DNA from: Candidatus Coprousia avicola
Lineage (GTDB): Bacteria > Actinomycetota > Coriobacteriia > Coriobacteriales > Coriobacteriaceae
Assembly: GCA_018715125.1 (NCBI GenBank)
Contig: DVMF01000059.1
Location: 1 to 39,181, forward strand
DNA length: 39,181 nt
Direction of reading: 5' to 3'
Below, one piece after another: positions 32,271 through 39,181 of the stretch. The number at the start of each line of letters is the position of its first letter. The first letter of the stretch is position 1. A program made the translations under genes and the position numbers. Below the pieces are notes generated by a model. That model did no database searches, had not been told where the DNA came from, and saw only the letters and a program-made list of their open reading frames with translations.

Positions 32271-34367
32271 CTACTTCTTCTTCGCAAGTGCGCTGATGTC
32301 GGCGACGTCGGCGAACACCGAGGAGAAGCGGTTGAGTAGCCGCAGGCGGTTCTCGCGCAGGGCCGTATCCTCCGCCATGACCATGACGTCGTCGAAGAAG
32401 CGGTCGATGGGCTCGCGGAGCGCGGCGAGCGCCGCGATGACGGCCGCGAAGTCCTTCGCCGCGAGCGCAGCGGAAACAGCCTCACGCGCCGCGTCGGCGG
32501 CACGAGCCAGCCTGAGCTCAGCGTCGCCCATGAGATGCTCGTCCACGGTGGTGCCGAGCGACGCATCGGCCAGATGGCTCGCGCGGGCATAGGCGGTTGC
32601 AAGGTTCTCGAACGCCTCAGGATCGTCCTGACGCGCCGCGTTCAGCGCGTCGCAGAGCGAGAAGAAATCTGCGGGTGCGGAAACGCTACCTGCCGAGACG
32701 GCTGCCACCACATCGACGGGGACCTTCGCATCGCGCGCCATCTGCTCCATGCGCCCCTTGAGAAACGCGTACACCGCCGATGCGACTTCAGCCTTGTCGA
32801 ACGCGAGGCCCTGCTCGGCATACGCGTCGAGGGCGGCGTCGACAAGCTCCTCGTAGCCACAACCCAAACGCTCACGCAGGATGTTGATCACGCCGATAGC
32901 AGAACGGCGCAGCGCAAAGGGGTCCTTTGAGCCCGTGGGAGGCTCGCCGATAGCGAACATCCCGGCGATGGTATCGAGCTTGTCGGCAACGGCGACGATG
33001 CAGCCCGCGATGCCCGCGGGAAGCGCGTCACCGGCGAAACGCGGACGGTAGTGGTCGCGGATGGCGGCGGCGACCTCGGAGCCCTCCCCCGCCGCGAGCG
33101 CATAGTAGCCGCCCATCACACCCTGCTGGCTGGTGAACTCGACGACGGCGTTGGACACAAGGTCCGCTTTGGCGAAATGCGCCGCGCGCTGGGCATCCGA
33201 TGCGGCATGGGCTCCCACCCGCGCCGCGCGGGCGATCGCGAGCGAGAGATCCTCGATGCGCTCTGACTTCTGGAGCACGCTGCCGAGCTTCTCCTGGAAC
33301 GCGACGTTGGCAAGGCGCGCGCGGAACTCCTCGAGCGGCACCTTCAGATCTTCGTCGTAGAAAAACTTGGCGTCGTAGAGGCGGGCGCGTACCACGCACT
33401 CGTTGCCGTCGATGATCGTCTCGGCGCACTCGGGACGGCCGTTGGAGACGACCACGAATTCGCGCGTGAGGTTGCCCTCGGCGTCGTAGATGGGGAAATA
33501 GCGCTGGTTGGAGAGCATGGACTCGCAGATGATCTCGTGCGGGACCTTGAGGAACTCCTCGTCGAAGGAACCCACGAGGACAGTCGGCCACTCGCAGAGG
33601 TTCACGACCTCGTCGAGGACCTTTTTAGGCGTGTCAACGTGCGCGCCGCCACGCTCGGCCTCGACCTTGGCGATGCCCTCGGCGATGACCGCACGACGGC
33701 GCTCCTCGGTGAGGACGCCGGCCGCCTCGAGGACGCCCTCGTAGGCGCCGGGCTCGGAGACGACGTGCTCGCCCGGGCCGAGGATGCGGTGGCCGCGTGT
33801 GGTGTTGCCGGACTCGACACCGGCAAAGCTCACCGGGACGACCTCGGTGCCGAGCAGCACGCAGAGCCAGCGCACCGGGCGCACGAAGGTCTCGTGCGTG
33901 GCGCCCCAGCGCTGGCTGCGGTAGTTCGGCCACTCGATGGAGGAGATGACCTTGGTGCAGAGCGCGGAGAGGATGGGTGCCGCCGGCGCGGACGGGATGT
34001 TCTTCTCGGCGAAGACGTACTCACGGCCGTCGGTATCCTCGCGGCGGACGAGGTCGGCAGCATCGACGCCGCACTTGCGGGCGAAGCCCTGGGCGGCCTT
34101 GGTGGGCGCGCCGGACTCGTCGATGGCGATAGCGACGGCGGGGCCGCGCTTCACCTCGTGGACCTCGTCGGTCGCGGTGGCGACGTTGGCCACGATCGCG
34201 GCGAGGCGGCGGGGCGATGAGACGACGCGCACCGCGCCGTGCGCGAGACCGGCGTCGGAAAGGCCCTGCTCGACGAGCTTGCCGAGCTGCTTGACGGCGT
34301 TGTTGAGCGGCGCGGAGGGCATCTCCTCGCAGCCGATCTCGAAGAGAAAATCGCGGGTCTCGGCCAT
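32271..34367 (-). CDS. glyS: Glycyl-tRNA synthetase beta subunit
   Basis: The beta subunit of the two-chain (alpha2beta2) synthetase binds tRNA-Gly. The 698-residue protein shows DFLFEIGCEEMPSAPL, RVVSSPRRLAAIV, VKRGPAVAIA, NYRSQRWGATHETFVRPVR, IYDAEGNLTREFVVVSNG and the later GSKDPFALRRSAIGVINILR. The C-terminus contains the HD-like and anticodon-binding region. ATG at 34367 follows the glyQ TAA by 1 base and has GGGAGG at 9 bp; an upstream TTG at 34376 is less likely. No clear terminator follows. Confidence 0.97.
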   Translation of the reverse strand: MAETRDFLFEIGCEEMPSAPLNNAVKQLGKLVEQGLSDAGLAHGAVRVVSSPRRLAAIVANVATATDEVHEVKRGPAVAIAIDESGAPTKAAQGFARKCGVDAADLVRREDTDGREYVFAEKNIPSAPAAPILSALCTKVISSIEWPNYRSQRWGATHETFVRPVRWLCVLLGTEVVPVSFAGVESGNTTRGHRILGPGEHVVSEPGAYEGVLEAAGVLTEERRRAVIAEGIAKVEAERGGAHVDTPKKVLDEVVNLCEWPTVLVGSFDEEFLKVPHEIICESMLSNQRYFPIYDAEGNLTREFVVVSNGRPECAETIIDGNECVVRARLYDAKFFYDEDLKVPLEEFRARLANVAFQEKLGSVLQKSERIEDLSLAIARAARVGAHAASDAQRAAHFAKADLVSNAVVEFTSQQGVMGGYYALAAGEGSEVAAAIRDHYRPRFAGDALPAGIAGCIVAVADKLDTIAGMFAIGEPPTGSKDPFALRRSAIGVINILRERLGCGYEELVDAALDAYAEQGLAFDKAEVASAVYAFLKGRMEQMARDAKVPVDVVAAVSAGSVSAPADFFSLCDALNAARQDDPEAFENLATAYARASHLADASLGTTVDEHLMGDAELRLARAADAAREAVSAALAAKDFAAVIAALAALREPIDRFFDDVMVMAEDTALRENRLRLLNRFSSVFADVADISALAKKK

Positions 34368-34368
34368 C

Positions 34369-35277
34369 TTAGGCAACCTCCCCCTTCTCGGTGTCGGCGG
34401 ACTCGGCGGCGACCTCGGCGAGGTAGGCCTCGCAGCAGGCCTTCGCCACGGCGCGCACGCGCAGGATGTAGTTAGCGCGCTCCACGGCGGAAAGGGCGCC
34501 GCGGGCGTCGAGCAGGTTGAACGCGTGGCTGCACTTCATCACGCAGTCATAGGCGGGAAGCGGCAGCTTCGCCTCGAGGCAGGAATGGCACTCGCGCTCG
34601 TAGTCGTCGAACTTGGCGCGCATCATCTCGACGTCCGCCACCTCGAAGTTGTAGGCGGAGAACTCGCGCTCGTTTTCGAGGAAGACGTCGCCGTAGGTCA
34701 TGGGCGTGCCGTCGGGCAGGTAGCTCCACACGAGGTCGTAGACGGAGGTGACGCCCTGCGCGTACATGGCGATACGCTCGAGGCCGTAGGTGATCTCGAC
34801 CGGCACCGGGTCGACCTCGATGCCGCCGACCTGCTGGAAGTAGGTGAACTGGGTGACCTCCTGGCCATCGAGCCAGACCTCCCAGCCCAGACCCCAGGCA
34901 CCGAGCGTGGGGCTCTCCCAGTCGTCCTCGACGAAGCGCACGTCGTGCTCTGCCGGATCGAGGCCGATCGCCTTGAGGGAATCGAGGTAGAGCTCCTGGG
35001 AGTTCTCGGGGCTGGGCTTGATGAGCACCTGGAACTGGTAGTAGTGCTGCATGCGGTTGGGGTTCTCGCCGTAGCGGCCGTCGGCAGGGCGGCGGCAGGG
35101 CTGCGCGTAGCAGGTGCGCCATGCGGCGGGACCCAGCGAGCGCAGGGTCGTCGCGGTATGGAAGGTGCCTGCTCCGACCTCGGAGTCGTAGGGCTGCATG
35201 ATGACGCAGCCCTGGCTACCCCAATACTGCTGGAGCTTGAGGATGATGTCTTGGAAGGTGAGTGCGGAAGCGTTCAT
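34369..35277 (-). CDS. glyQ: Glycyl-tRNA synthetase alpha subunit
   Basis: The alpha subunit activates glycine with ATP. The 302-residue protein has [54 protein letters not shown], the [20 protein letters not shown] motif and [20 protein letters not shown]. The extra Asp/Glu-rich tail (about 288-302) is not conserved. I place the start at ATG 35277; GTG at 35310 would add 11 residues that do not fit the family. The 103 bp upstream to lepB are too short for a T-box, and I see no strong promoter there. Confidence 0.96.
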   Translation of the reverse strand: MNASALTFQDIILKLQQYWGSQGCVIMQPYDSEVGAGTFHTATTLRSLGPAAWRTCYAQPCRRPADGRYGENPNRMQHYYQFQVLIKPSPENSQELYLDSLKAIGLDPAEHDVRFVEDDWESPTLGAWGLGWEVWLDGQEVTQFTYFQQVGGIEVDPVPVEITYGLERIAMYAQGVTSVYDLVWSYLPDGTPMTYGDVFLENEREFSAYNFEVADVEMMRAKFDDYERECHSCLEAKLPLPAYDCVMKCSHAFNLLDARGALSAVERANYILRVRAVAKACCEAYLAEVAAESADTEKGEVA

Positions 35278-35380
35278 ACGCTCTTCTATCCCCTCAACGC
35301 GTTTGGACACAACATGGCTAATGGTAGCCCAAGGCGGAGCCGTAAGCGGGCGCGGCGGCGCCTTTTGCAGGAAAACGATG

Positions 35381-35938
35381 CTAGGAGACCGGGCCGATGC
35401 GGTCGAGCGGCCAGTAGCGGACGAGGACGACGGCGACGAGGTTCTCCTCGGGGATCGCGCCGAAATAGCGCGAGTCGGCCGAGTTCTCGCGGTTGTCGCC
35501 CATCACCCAGACCATGCCCTCGGGAACGGTGTAGGGAAAGCTCACCGAGATCCCCGGCGCCTGCTGCGCGAGCTCGTAGGAATAGCCGACGTCATAGGGC
35601 TCGTTAAGAGGGGCGCCGTCCACGTACACGACGCCGTCTCTCAGGTCGACCGTCTGGCCGGCGGTGGCGATGACGCGCTTGACGAGGATGTCGTGGTCGC
35701 CCGTCGTGGGGTTGCGGAACACGACGATGTCGCCCGATGCGACCGGCATGCCGAGCTCGAGGGTGACCTTCTGCCCCACCACCTGGTCTCCGACCATGAT
35801 CGTCGGCTCCATCGAGGCCGTAGGCACGTAGTAGGGCTCCGCTACGAAGAGCCTGACCACCACCATGAAGATGCAGGCGATGGCGAAGATCACGACCCAT
35901 TCGATGAGGCCGGATGCCACAGAGCGCAGACGCTCCAT
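35381..35938 (-). CDS. lepB: Signal peptidase I
   Basis: LepB removes signal peptides from exported proteins at the outer face of the membrane. The 185-residue protein has one N-terminal membrane helix (about 10-32), the nucleophile Ser42 in TASMEPTI, the general-base Lys87 in [11 protein letters not shown], and the late motif [15 protein letters not shown] at 35938 has GGAGG at 9 bp; TTG at 35947 is less likely. The gene starts 2 bp after the trmD stop, so it is part of the rpsP-lepB run. Confidence 0.95.
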   Translation of the reverse strand: MERLRSVASGLIEWVVIFAIACIFMVVVRLFVAEPYYVPTASMEPTIMVGDQVVGQKVTLELGMPVASGDIVVFRNPTTGDHDILVKRVIATAGQTVDLRDGVVYVDGAPLNEPYDVGYSYELAQQAPGISVSFPYTVPEGMVWVMGDNRENSADSRYFGAIPEENLVAVVLVRYWPLDRIGPVS

Positions 35939-35940
35939 TT

Positions 35941-36711
35941 TCAGCAACCTCCTTCGGCTATGGGAGTGCCCTCGCGCGCGCGGAGAAGATCAGCGGCGCG
36001 GGCGCGCTCCTCAGGCGTGAGGTCGGCACCCTCGAGAAGGTCGGGCCGCCATGCCACGGTACGCTCGAGGGCGTTGTTGCGCCGCCACGCCGCGACCTTC
36101 GCATGGTCGCCGGAAAGCAGCACCTCGGGGACCGTCTCGCCGCGAAAAACAGCCGGGCGCGTGTACTGGGCGTATTCGAGAAGGCCGCCGCCCGCCCCCG
36201 TCGAGAAGGACTCGTCGACGGAGCTCATCTCATCCCCCAGCGCACCGGGGATGAGACGGACGACGGCATCGGTCACGACCATGGCGGCGAGCTCGCCCCC
36301 CGTGAGCACGTAGTCGCCGAGCGATATGCGCTCGTCCGCATACGCGTAGGCGCGCTCGTCGATTCCCTCGTAGCGGCCGCATACGAAGAGCACGCGCTCC
36401 CGTTGCGCAAGGCGCTCGGCCGTCTTCTGGGAAAACGGCGTCCCGCAGGGCGTGAAGAACACGATGTGCGGGCGGGGGCCCCGGGCGATGAGGTCGTCGA
36501 GCGCCTCGGCGATGGGCTCAACCTTCATGAGCATGCCCTGCCCGCCCCCGAAAGGGGCGTCGTCAACGGTGCGATGCCTGTCGTGCGTCCAGTCGCGAAG
36601 GTCGTATGCGTGAAAATCAAAGAGCCCCATGCGGCGGGCGCGCCCGAGGATCGACGTCGACATCACCGGCTCGAACATCTCCGGAAAGACGGAGAGCGTC
36701 TCGATGCGCAT
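35941..36711 (-). CDS. trmD: tRNA (guanine-N1-)-methyltransferase
   Basis: TrmD methylates G37 next to the anticodon and prevents frameshifting. The 256-residue trefoil-knot enzyme shows VFPEMFEPVMSTSILGRA, DDAPFGGGQGML, FVCGRYEGIDERAYAYAD and EISLGDYVLTGGE-like text (ISLGDYVLTGGELAAMVV). The C-terminal domain includes PEVLLSGDHAKVAAWRR. ATG at 36711 shares one base with the rimM stop (TGATG) and has GGAG at 8 bp. Confidence 0.96.
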   Translation of the reverse strand: MRIETLSVFPEMFEPVMSTSILGRARRMGLFDFHAYDLRDWTHDRHRTVDDAPFGGGQGMLMKVEPIAEALDDLIARGPRPHIVFFTPCGTPFSQKTAERLAQRERVLFVCGRYEGIDERAYAYADERISLGDYVLTGGELAAMVVTDAVVRLIPGALGDEMSSVDESFSTGAGGGLLEYAQYTRPAVFRGETVPEVLLSGDHAKVAAWRRNNALERTVAWRPDLLEGADLTPEERARAADLLRAREGTPIAEGGC

Positions 36712-37262
36712 CAGGCGTTCTCCCCTTCCCATTCCCCCGACGGCGGCGCCGTCTCGATAAGCCCGTCCATCACGGTGACGCCTATCGCTCCTCTTTCGGG
36801 GATCTCGGCGACGACAGAGGGCACTACGGGGACAAGCACCTCGCCGTAAGCGCCGCCCGCGACGACCCAGACGTCGTTGGCGGGAAGCTCCATCACGTCC
36901 TCGATGCTGCCCAGAAGCCCGTACCGCACATCCTGAACGGCGCGGCCGATGAGGTCGTCCGCCGCCGCGTCGAGCGGCCCCAGGTCGAGGTCCGCGTCGC
37001 GGGCGAGAACGTAGCAGCCCGCAACGGCCTCCGCATCGGACATGGTGTCGATGCCGGAGAGGCGCACGAGCGCCTCAGCGCCCTGCTGGTTTACGGACAG
37101 GACGGTGCAAAAGCGGTCACGTTTGAGCGCCGGGGGCGTCAAGGCCACGGTAAGCCCCTCGCGCAGAACGAAAGGGAGGCCGCGCAGAGCTTGCACGCAG
37201 ACCTCCCCATGTTTGCCGTGCGGACGAACCACACGGGCGATATTTCGATACCGGACGGGCAA
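36711..37262 (-). CDS. rimM: 16S rRNA processing/ribosome maturation factor RimM
   Basis: RimM helps assemble the 30S head with S19. The 183-residue protein has the N-terminal RimM barrel (IARVVRPHGKHGEVCVQAL) and a C-terminal PRC-barrel (LIGRAVQDVRYGLLGSIEDV, LVPVVPSVVAEI). The start is taken as TTG at 37262, 5 bp after the khpA stop, because no ATG or GTG is available before the conserved domain. Similarity between family members is low, so the call rests on the two domains and on the rpsP-khpA-rimM-trmD order. Confidence 0.92.
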   Translation of the reverse strand: MPVRYRNIARVVRPHGKHGEVCVQALRGLPFVLREGLTVALTPPALKRDRFCTVLSVNQQGAEALVRLSGIDTMSDAEAVAGCYVLARDADLDLGPLDAAADDLIGRAVQDVRYGLLGSIEDVMELPANDVWVVAGGAYGEVLVPVVPSVVAEIPERGAIGVTVMDGLIETAPPSGEWEGENA

Positions 37263-37267
37263 GATGC

Positions 37268-37552
37268 CTAGCCCAGGACCTCGACCTCGACAGCAGTCCC
37301 CAGACGTGCTGCGAGCGCGCGCGCAAGCGTGCGAATGGCCTTGATCGTACGGCCGTGGCGACCGATGACCTTGGCGACGTCACCATCGGCGACAGTTACC
37401 TCGATAGTGGAGGCATCCGTACGGTCGATGACCTCGAGACTCACGGCATCAGGCTCGTCGACGACGCTCACCACGAGGTACTCAACCAGGTCCGCGATGC
37501 GGTCCGAGACGAGCTCCTCCTCGTCGACGGCGTCGATACGCTCCTCGGCCAC
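37268..37552 (-). CDS. khpA: KH-domain RNA-binding protein KhpA
   Basis: KhpA is a small RNA-binding protein linked to cell division and RNA chaperoning in Gram-positive bacteria. The 94-residue product has an N-terminal acidic stretch and a type II KH fold with the GxxG loop in KVIGRHGRTIKAIRTLARAL. The start is GTG at 37552 with AGGAG at 6 bp, 3 bp after rpsP. Position between rpsP and rimM is conserved in Gram-positive genomes. Confidence 0.93.
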   Translation of the reverse strand: MAEERIDAVDEEELVSDRIADLVEYLVVSVVDEPDAVSLEVIDRTDASTIEVTVADGDVAKVIGRHGRTIKAIRTLARALAARLGTAVEVEVLG

Positions 37553-37555
37553 GGG

Positions 37556-37891
37556 TTACTCCTCGGCACCCTCAGCCTCAGCGGCCTTGGCGGCCTCGGC
37601 TTCCTTGGCGAGCTGCTTCTTCGACTTCTTGACAGCGGTCTCGGCCTTGGGGCCCTCCTCGGCGGCCTTCACGAGCGCCTTGACGGCATCCGTGAGCTGA
37701 GCGCCCTTGCTCTGCCAGTCGCTGATCTTCTCAAGGTCGAGATCGATGGTCTTGGGGGTGGTGAGCGGGTTGTAACGGCCCACCTCCTCGATCAGACGAC
37801 CATCGCGCGGCGCGCGGGAATCGGCGACGACGACACGGTAGTACGGACGCTTCTTAGAGCCATGACGGGCGAGACGAATCTTGACTGCCAA
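37556..37891 (-). CDS. rpsP: 30S ribosomal protein S16
   Basis: S16 is a small-subunit assembly protein. The 111-residue product begins [20 protein letters not shown] and contains [19 protein letters not shown] and [15 protein letters not shown]. It ends in an Ala/Lys/Glu-rich tail (about 83-111) that is longer than usual. The start codon is TTG at 37891, supported by GGAGGAG 6 bp upstream and by the family N-terminus. It is the first gene of the rpsP-lepB unit. Confidence 0.96.
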   Translation of the reverse strand: MAVKIRLARHGSKKRPYYRVVVADSRAPRDGRLIEEVGRYNPLTTPKTIDLDLEKISDWQSKGAQLTDAVKALVKAAEEGPKAETAVKKSKKQLAKEAEAAKAAEAEGAEE

Positions 37892-37910
37892 TGAAAACTC
37901 CTCCAACCAG

Positions 37911-37927
37911 GCAGCCCCCAGGGCTGC
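37911..37927 (-). promoter_or_regulatory. Leader hairpin just upstream of rpsP ribosome-binding site
   Basis: GCAGCCC and GGGCTGC form a perfect 7-bp stem with a 3-base loop. It ends within 10 bases of the GGAGGAG site and could affect translation of S16; no known regulatory fold is recognised. Confidence 0.45.
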
Positions 37928-37949
37928 GACAACAGACAAACAAGTGGGT

Positions 37950-37955
37950 ATGATA
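37950..37955 (-). promoter_or_regulatory. Second candidate -10 upstream of rpsP
   Basis: TATCAT on the minus strand, 58 bases ahead of the rpsP start. The matching -35 (GGACGC at 17 bp) is poor, so this is weaker than the promoter at 38022-38049. Confidence 0.3.
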
Positions 37956-38021
37956 CGCCAACGGAGGGGCGTGCGTCCCGCCAACGCGCGGGATATTCGG
38001 TATTTCCGCAGGCAAATCCAT

Positions 38022-38049
38022 ATCATACGCACTTCTCATCAGATTGCAA
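38022..38049 (-). promoter_or_regulatory. Promoter of rpsP-khpA-rimM-trmD-lepB
   Basis: On the minus strand TTGCAA (38044-38049), 16-bp spacer and TATGAT (38022-38027). The -35 hexamer is the same as in both tRNA-Ala promoters. The leader would be about 125 bases long. Confidence 0.65.
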
Positions 38050-38099
38050 GCATCATTTTGCGCGCCGTGCGCCCATCAGCCGCCCGAGGACGCCTGCGA

Positions 38100-38108
38100 T
38101 GCTATACT
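38100..38108 (+). promoter_or_regulatory. Extended -10 promoter of dinB, probably leaderless
   Basis: TGCTATACT is a TGn-extended -10. Its end is 6 bases before the dinB ATG, so transcription would start at or within one base of the start codon. No Shine-Dalgarno is visible and the -35 position (CCGCCC) is poor, as is common with extended -10 promoters. Confidence 0.6.
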
Positions 38109-38114
38109 CTGCCT

Positions 38115-39181
38115 ATGGGAAAACACGAACAGACATACGATGGCGAGCACGGTGCGTCCGCCGGCATGGAGGCGCTCTTCGGTGCGTGGACGGGCCCGGC
38201 GATAGGGCTCATGGACCTCGATGCGTTCTTTGCGAGCGTCGAGCAGCTCGACCATCCCGACTGGCGCGGCAAGCCCGTCATCGTCGGCGGCCTGCCCGAG
38301 GAGCGCGGCGTCGTCTCCACCGCCTCCTACGAGGCGCGACCGTTCGGTGTGCGCTCGGCGATGCCCTCTGCCCAGGCAAAGCGATTGTGCCCCCACGCCA
38401 TATGGACGCGCGGCCATTTCGACCGGTACCGGGAGATGAGCGCTCGCGTGATGTCCATCATCGCCGATGAGACCCCGTTCATCGACCAGGTCTCCATCGA
38501 CGAGGCCTTCTTCGATGTGACGCCCGGGCGCTTTGCGGCGGAGAGCCCCATCGCCATCGTCGAGCGCATCGCGCGGCGCGTGAGCGAGCTCGGTATCACG
38601 TGCTCTATCGGGCTCGGCTCCAACAAGACGGTGGCCAAGATCGCGAGCGAGCGCGACAAGCCCCGGGGCCTCACGGTGGTTCCGCCCGGCACGGAGGCCG
38701 CCTTCCTGGCGCCGCTCCCCGTCCGGGCCATGAGCGGCATCGGCAAGGCCGCCGAGGCCGCCCTGCACAAGGCGGGCATCCGTACCCTGGGCGCGCTTGC
38801 GGACGCGCCGCTTGAGCGCCTCAAGCCCATTTTCGGCACCAACGCAGCGCTGGTGCGTGACCGCGCCGCAGGGCGGGAGATAAGCCCCGTGCGCGCCCTC
38901 GACGACCCCGATGACGTAAAGTCGGTCAGCAACGAGCGCACGTTCGCACACGACCTCACCGCACGGGAGGACGTCTATGCGGCGCTATCCCTTCTGGGCG
39001 AATCGGTGGGAAGGCGTCTGCGCCGCCGCGGCATAGCAGGCCGTACGGTGACGGTGAAGGTTCGCTACTCCTATGGAAACGGACACACGGCGCAGCGCAC
39101 CCTACCCCATCCCACTGACGATGAGAACCTGTTTGTCGCTACCGCGAAGGAGCTCGTCGACACCCTCTGGCAGCCGGGCAC
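38115..39181 (+). CDS. dinB: DNA polymerase IV (Y family), 3' end cut by window
   Basis: DinB is a translesion DNA polymerase. The 355 visible residues start with about 30 variable residues, then MDLDAFFASVEQLDHP with a catalytic Asp, TASYEARPFGVRSAMP, the second catalytic pair in VSIDEAFFDV, the ITCSIGLGSNKTVAKIAS palm segment, the thumb (AMSGIGKAAEAALHKAGI) and the start of the little finger domain (SNERTFAHDL). The remaining C-terminus is outside the window. It is divergent from rpsP and the only protein gene on the plus strand. No actinobacterial LexA box is visible in the 90 bp upstream. Confidence 0.95.
   Translation, partial: MGKHEQTYDGEHGASAGMEALFGAWTGPAIGLMDLDAFFASVEQLDHPDWRGKPVIVGGLPEERGVVSTASYEARPFGVRSAMPSAQAKRLCPHAIWTRGHFDRYREMSARVMSIIADETPFIDQVSIDEAFFDVTPGRFAAESPIAIVERIARRVSELGITCSIGLGSNKTVAKIASERDKPRGLTVVPPGTEAAFLAPLPVRAMSGIGKAAEAALHKAGIRTLGALADAPLERLKPIFGTNAALVRDRAAGREISPVRALDDPDDVKSVSNERTFAHDLTAREDVYAALSLLGESVGRRLRRRGIAGRTVTVKVRYSYGNGHTAQRTLPHPTDDENLFVATAKELVDTLWQPG

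Noticed and set aside
35278..35380. T-box riboswitch upstream of glyQ
   Set aside because: The gap is only 103 bp and no T-box consensus or specifier stem is visible.
38050..38114. LexA/SOS box upstream of dinB
   Set aside because: No GAAC-N4-GTTC or similar palindrome; CGAACAGACATACG inside the gene start lacks the second half-site.
1..39181. CRISPR arrays, insertion sequences or prophage genes
   Set aside because: No regularly spaced direct repeats, transposase motifs or phage structural genes were seen on either strand.

Overview
The window is a dense, high-GC (roughly two-thirds G+C by eye) block of housekeeping genes. Except for one tRNA and the last gene, every gene lies on the minus strand. 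The gene order, the complete non-mevalonate isoprenoid genes, two-subunit glycyl-tRNA synthetase, TrmFO and frequent GTG/TTG starts suggest an actinobacterium of the Coriobacteriia (Collinsella/Olsenella type). That placement is an inference from content and synteny, not a database result. I found no phage, insertion sequence, CRISPR array or defence island.

Region 1 (1-13998, minus) is a long run of tightly packed genes: ABC-F ATPase, a small membrane protein, a minimal M50 protease, scpA, scpB, a 23S-type pseudouridine synthase, cmk, plsC, ispH, a PDZ/radical-SAM DUF512 protein, der, plsY, gpsA, rpe and a cysteine desulfurase cut by the window edge. Many junctions are ATGA or GTGA overlaps, so translation is probably coupled. 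It combines phospholipid synthesis (gpsA, plsY, plsC), ribosome assembly, chromosome condensation and isoprenoid synthesis.

Region 2 (13999-15230) holds four tRNA genes: Val(CAC), Ala(GGC) twice, and a CAU-anticodon tRNA. The two tRNA-Ala genes are identical and in opposite orientation, each with a TTGCAA-17-TATAGT promoter and related terminators. About 410 bp between them has no convincing gene but contains strong inverted repeats.

Region 3 (15231-25555, minus) carries pyrH-frr-uppS-cdsA-dxr-rseP-ispG-proS as one probable operon. It is preceded by rpsB-tsf with its own promoter, structured leader and terminator. UppS, Dxr, IspG and CdsA feed the isoprenoid carrier and phospholipid pathways. 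The site-2 protease RseP contains an unusual insertion of about 110 residues that resembles a winged helix.

Region 4 (25556-32146, minus) is rplS with its own promoter and terminator, then rnhB, yraN, comM-like, dprA, trmFO and a Xer recombinase. The order resembles the Bacillus rnhB-dprA-topA-trmFO-xerC block, but topA is absent. Region 5 (32271-38049, minus) is rpsP-khpA-rimM-trmD-lepB followed by glyQ-glyS. Divergently, dinB (DNA polymerase IV) starts on the plus strand from what looks like a leaderless promoter and runs off the window.

The most notable points are the wHTH-like insertion in RseP, the inverted tRNA-Ala duplication, palindromes placed on tRNA promoters, the probable leaderless dinB mRNA, and the HX4E active site of PlsC.
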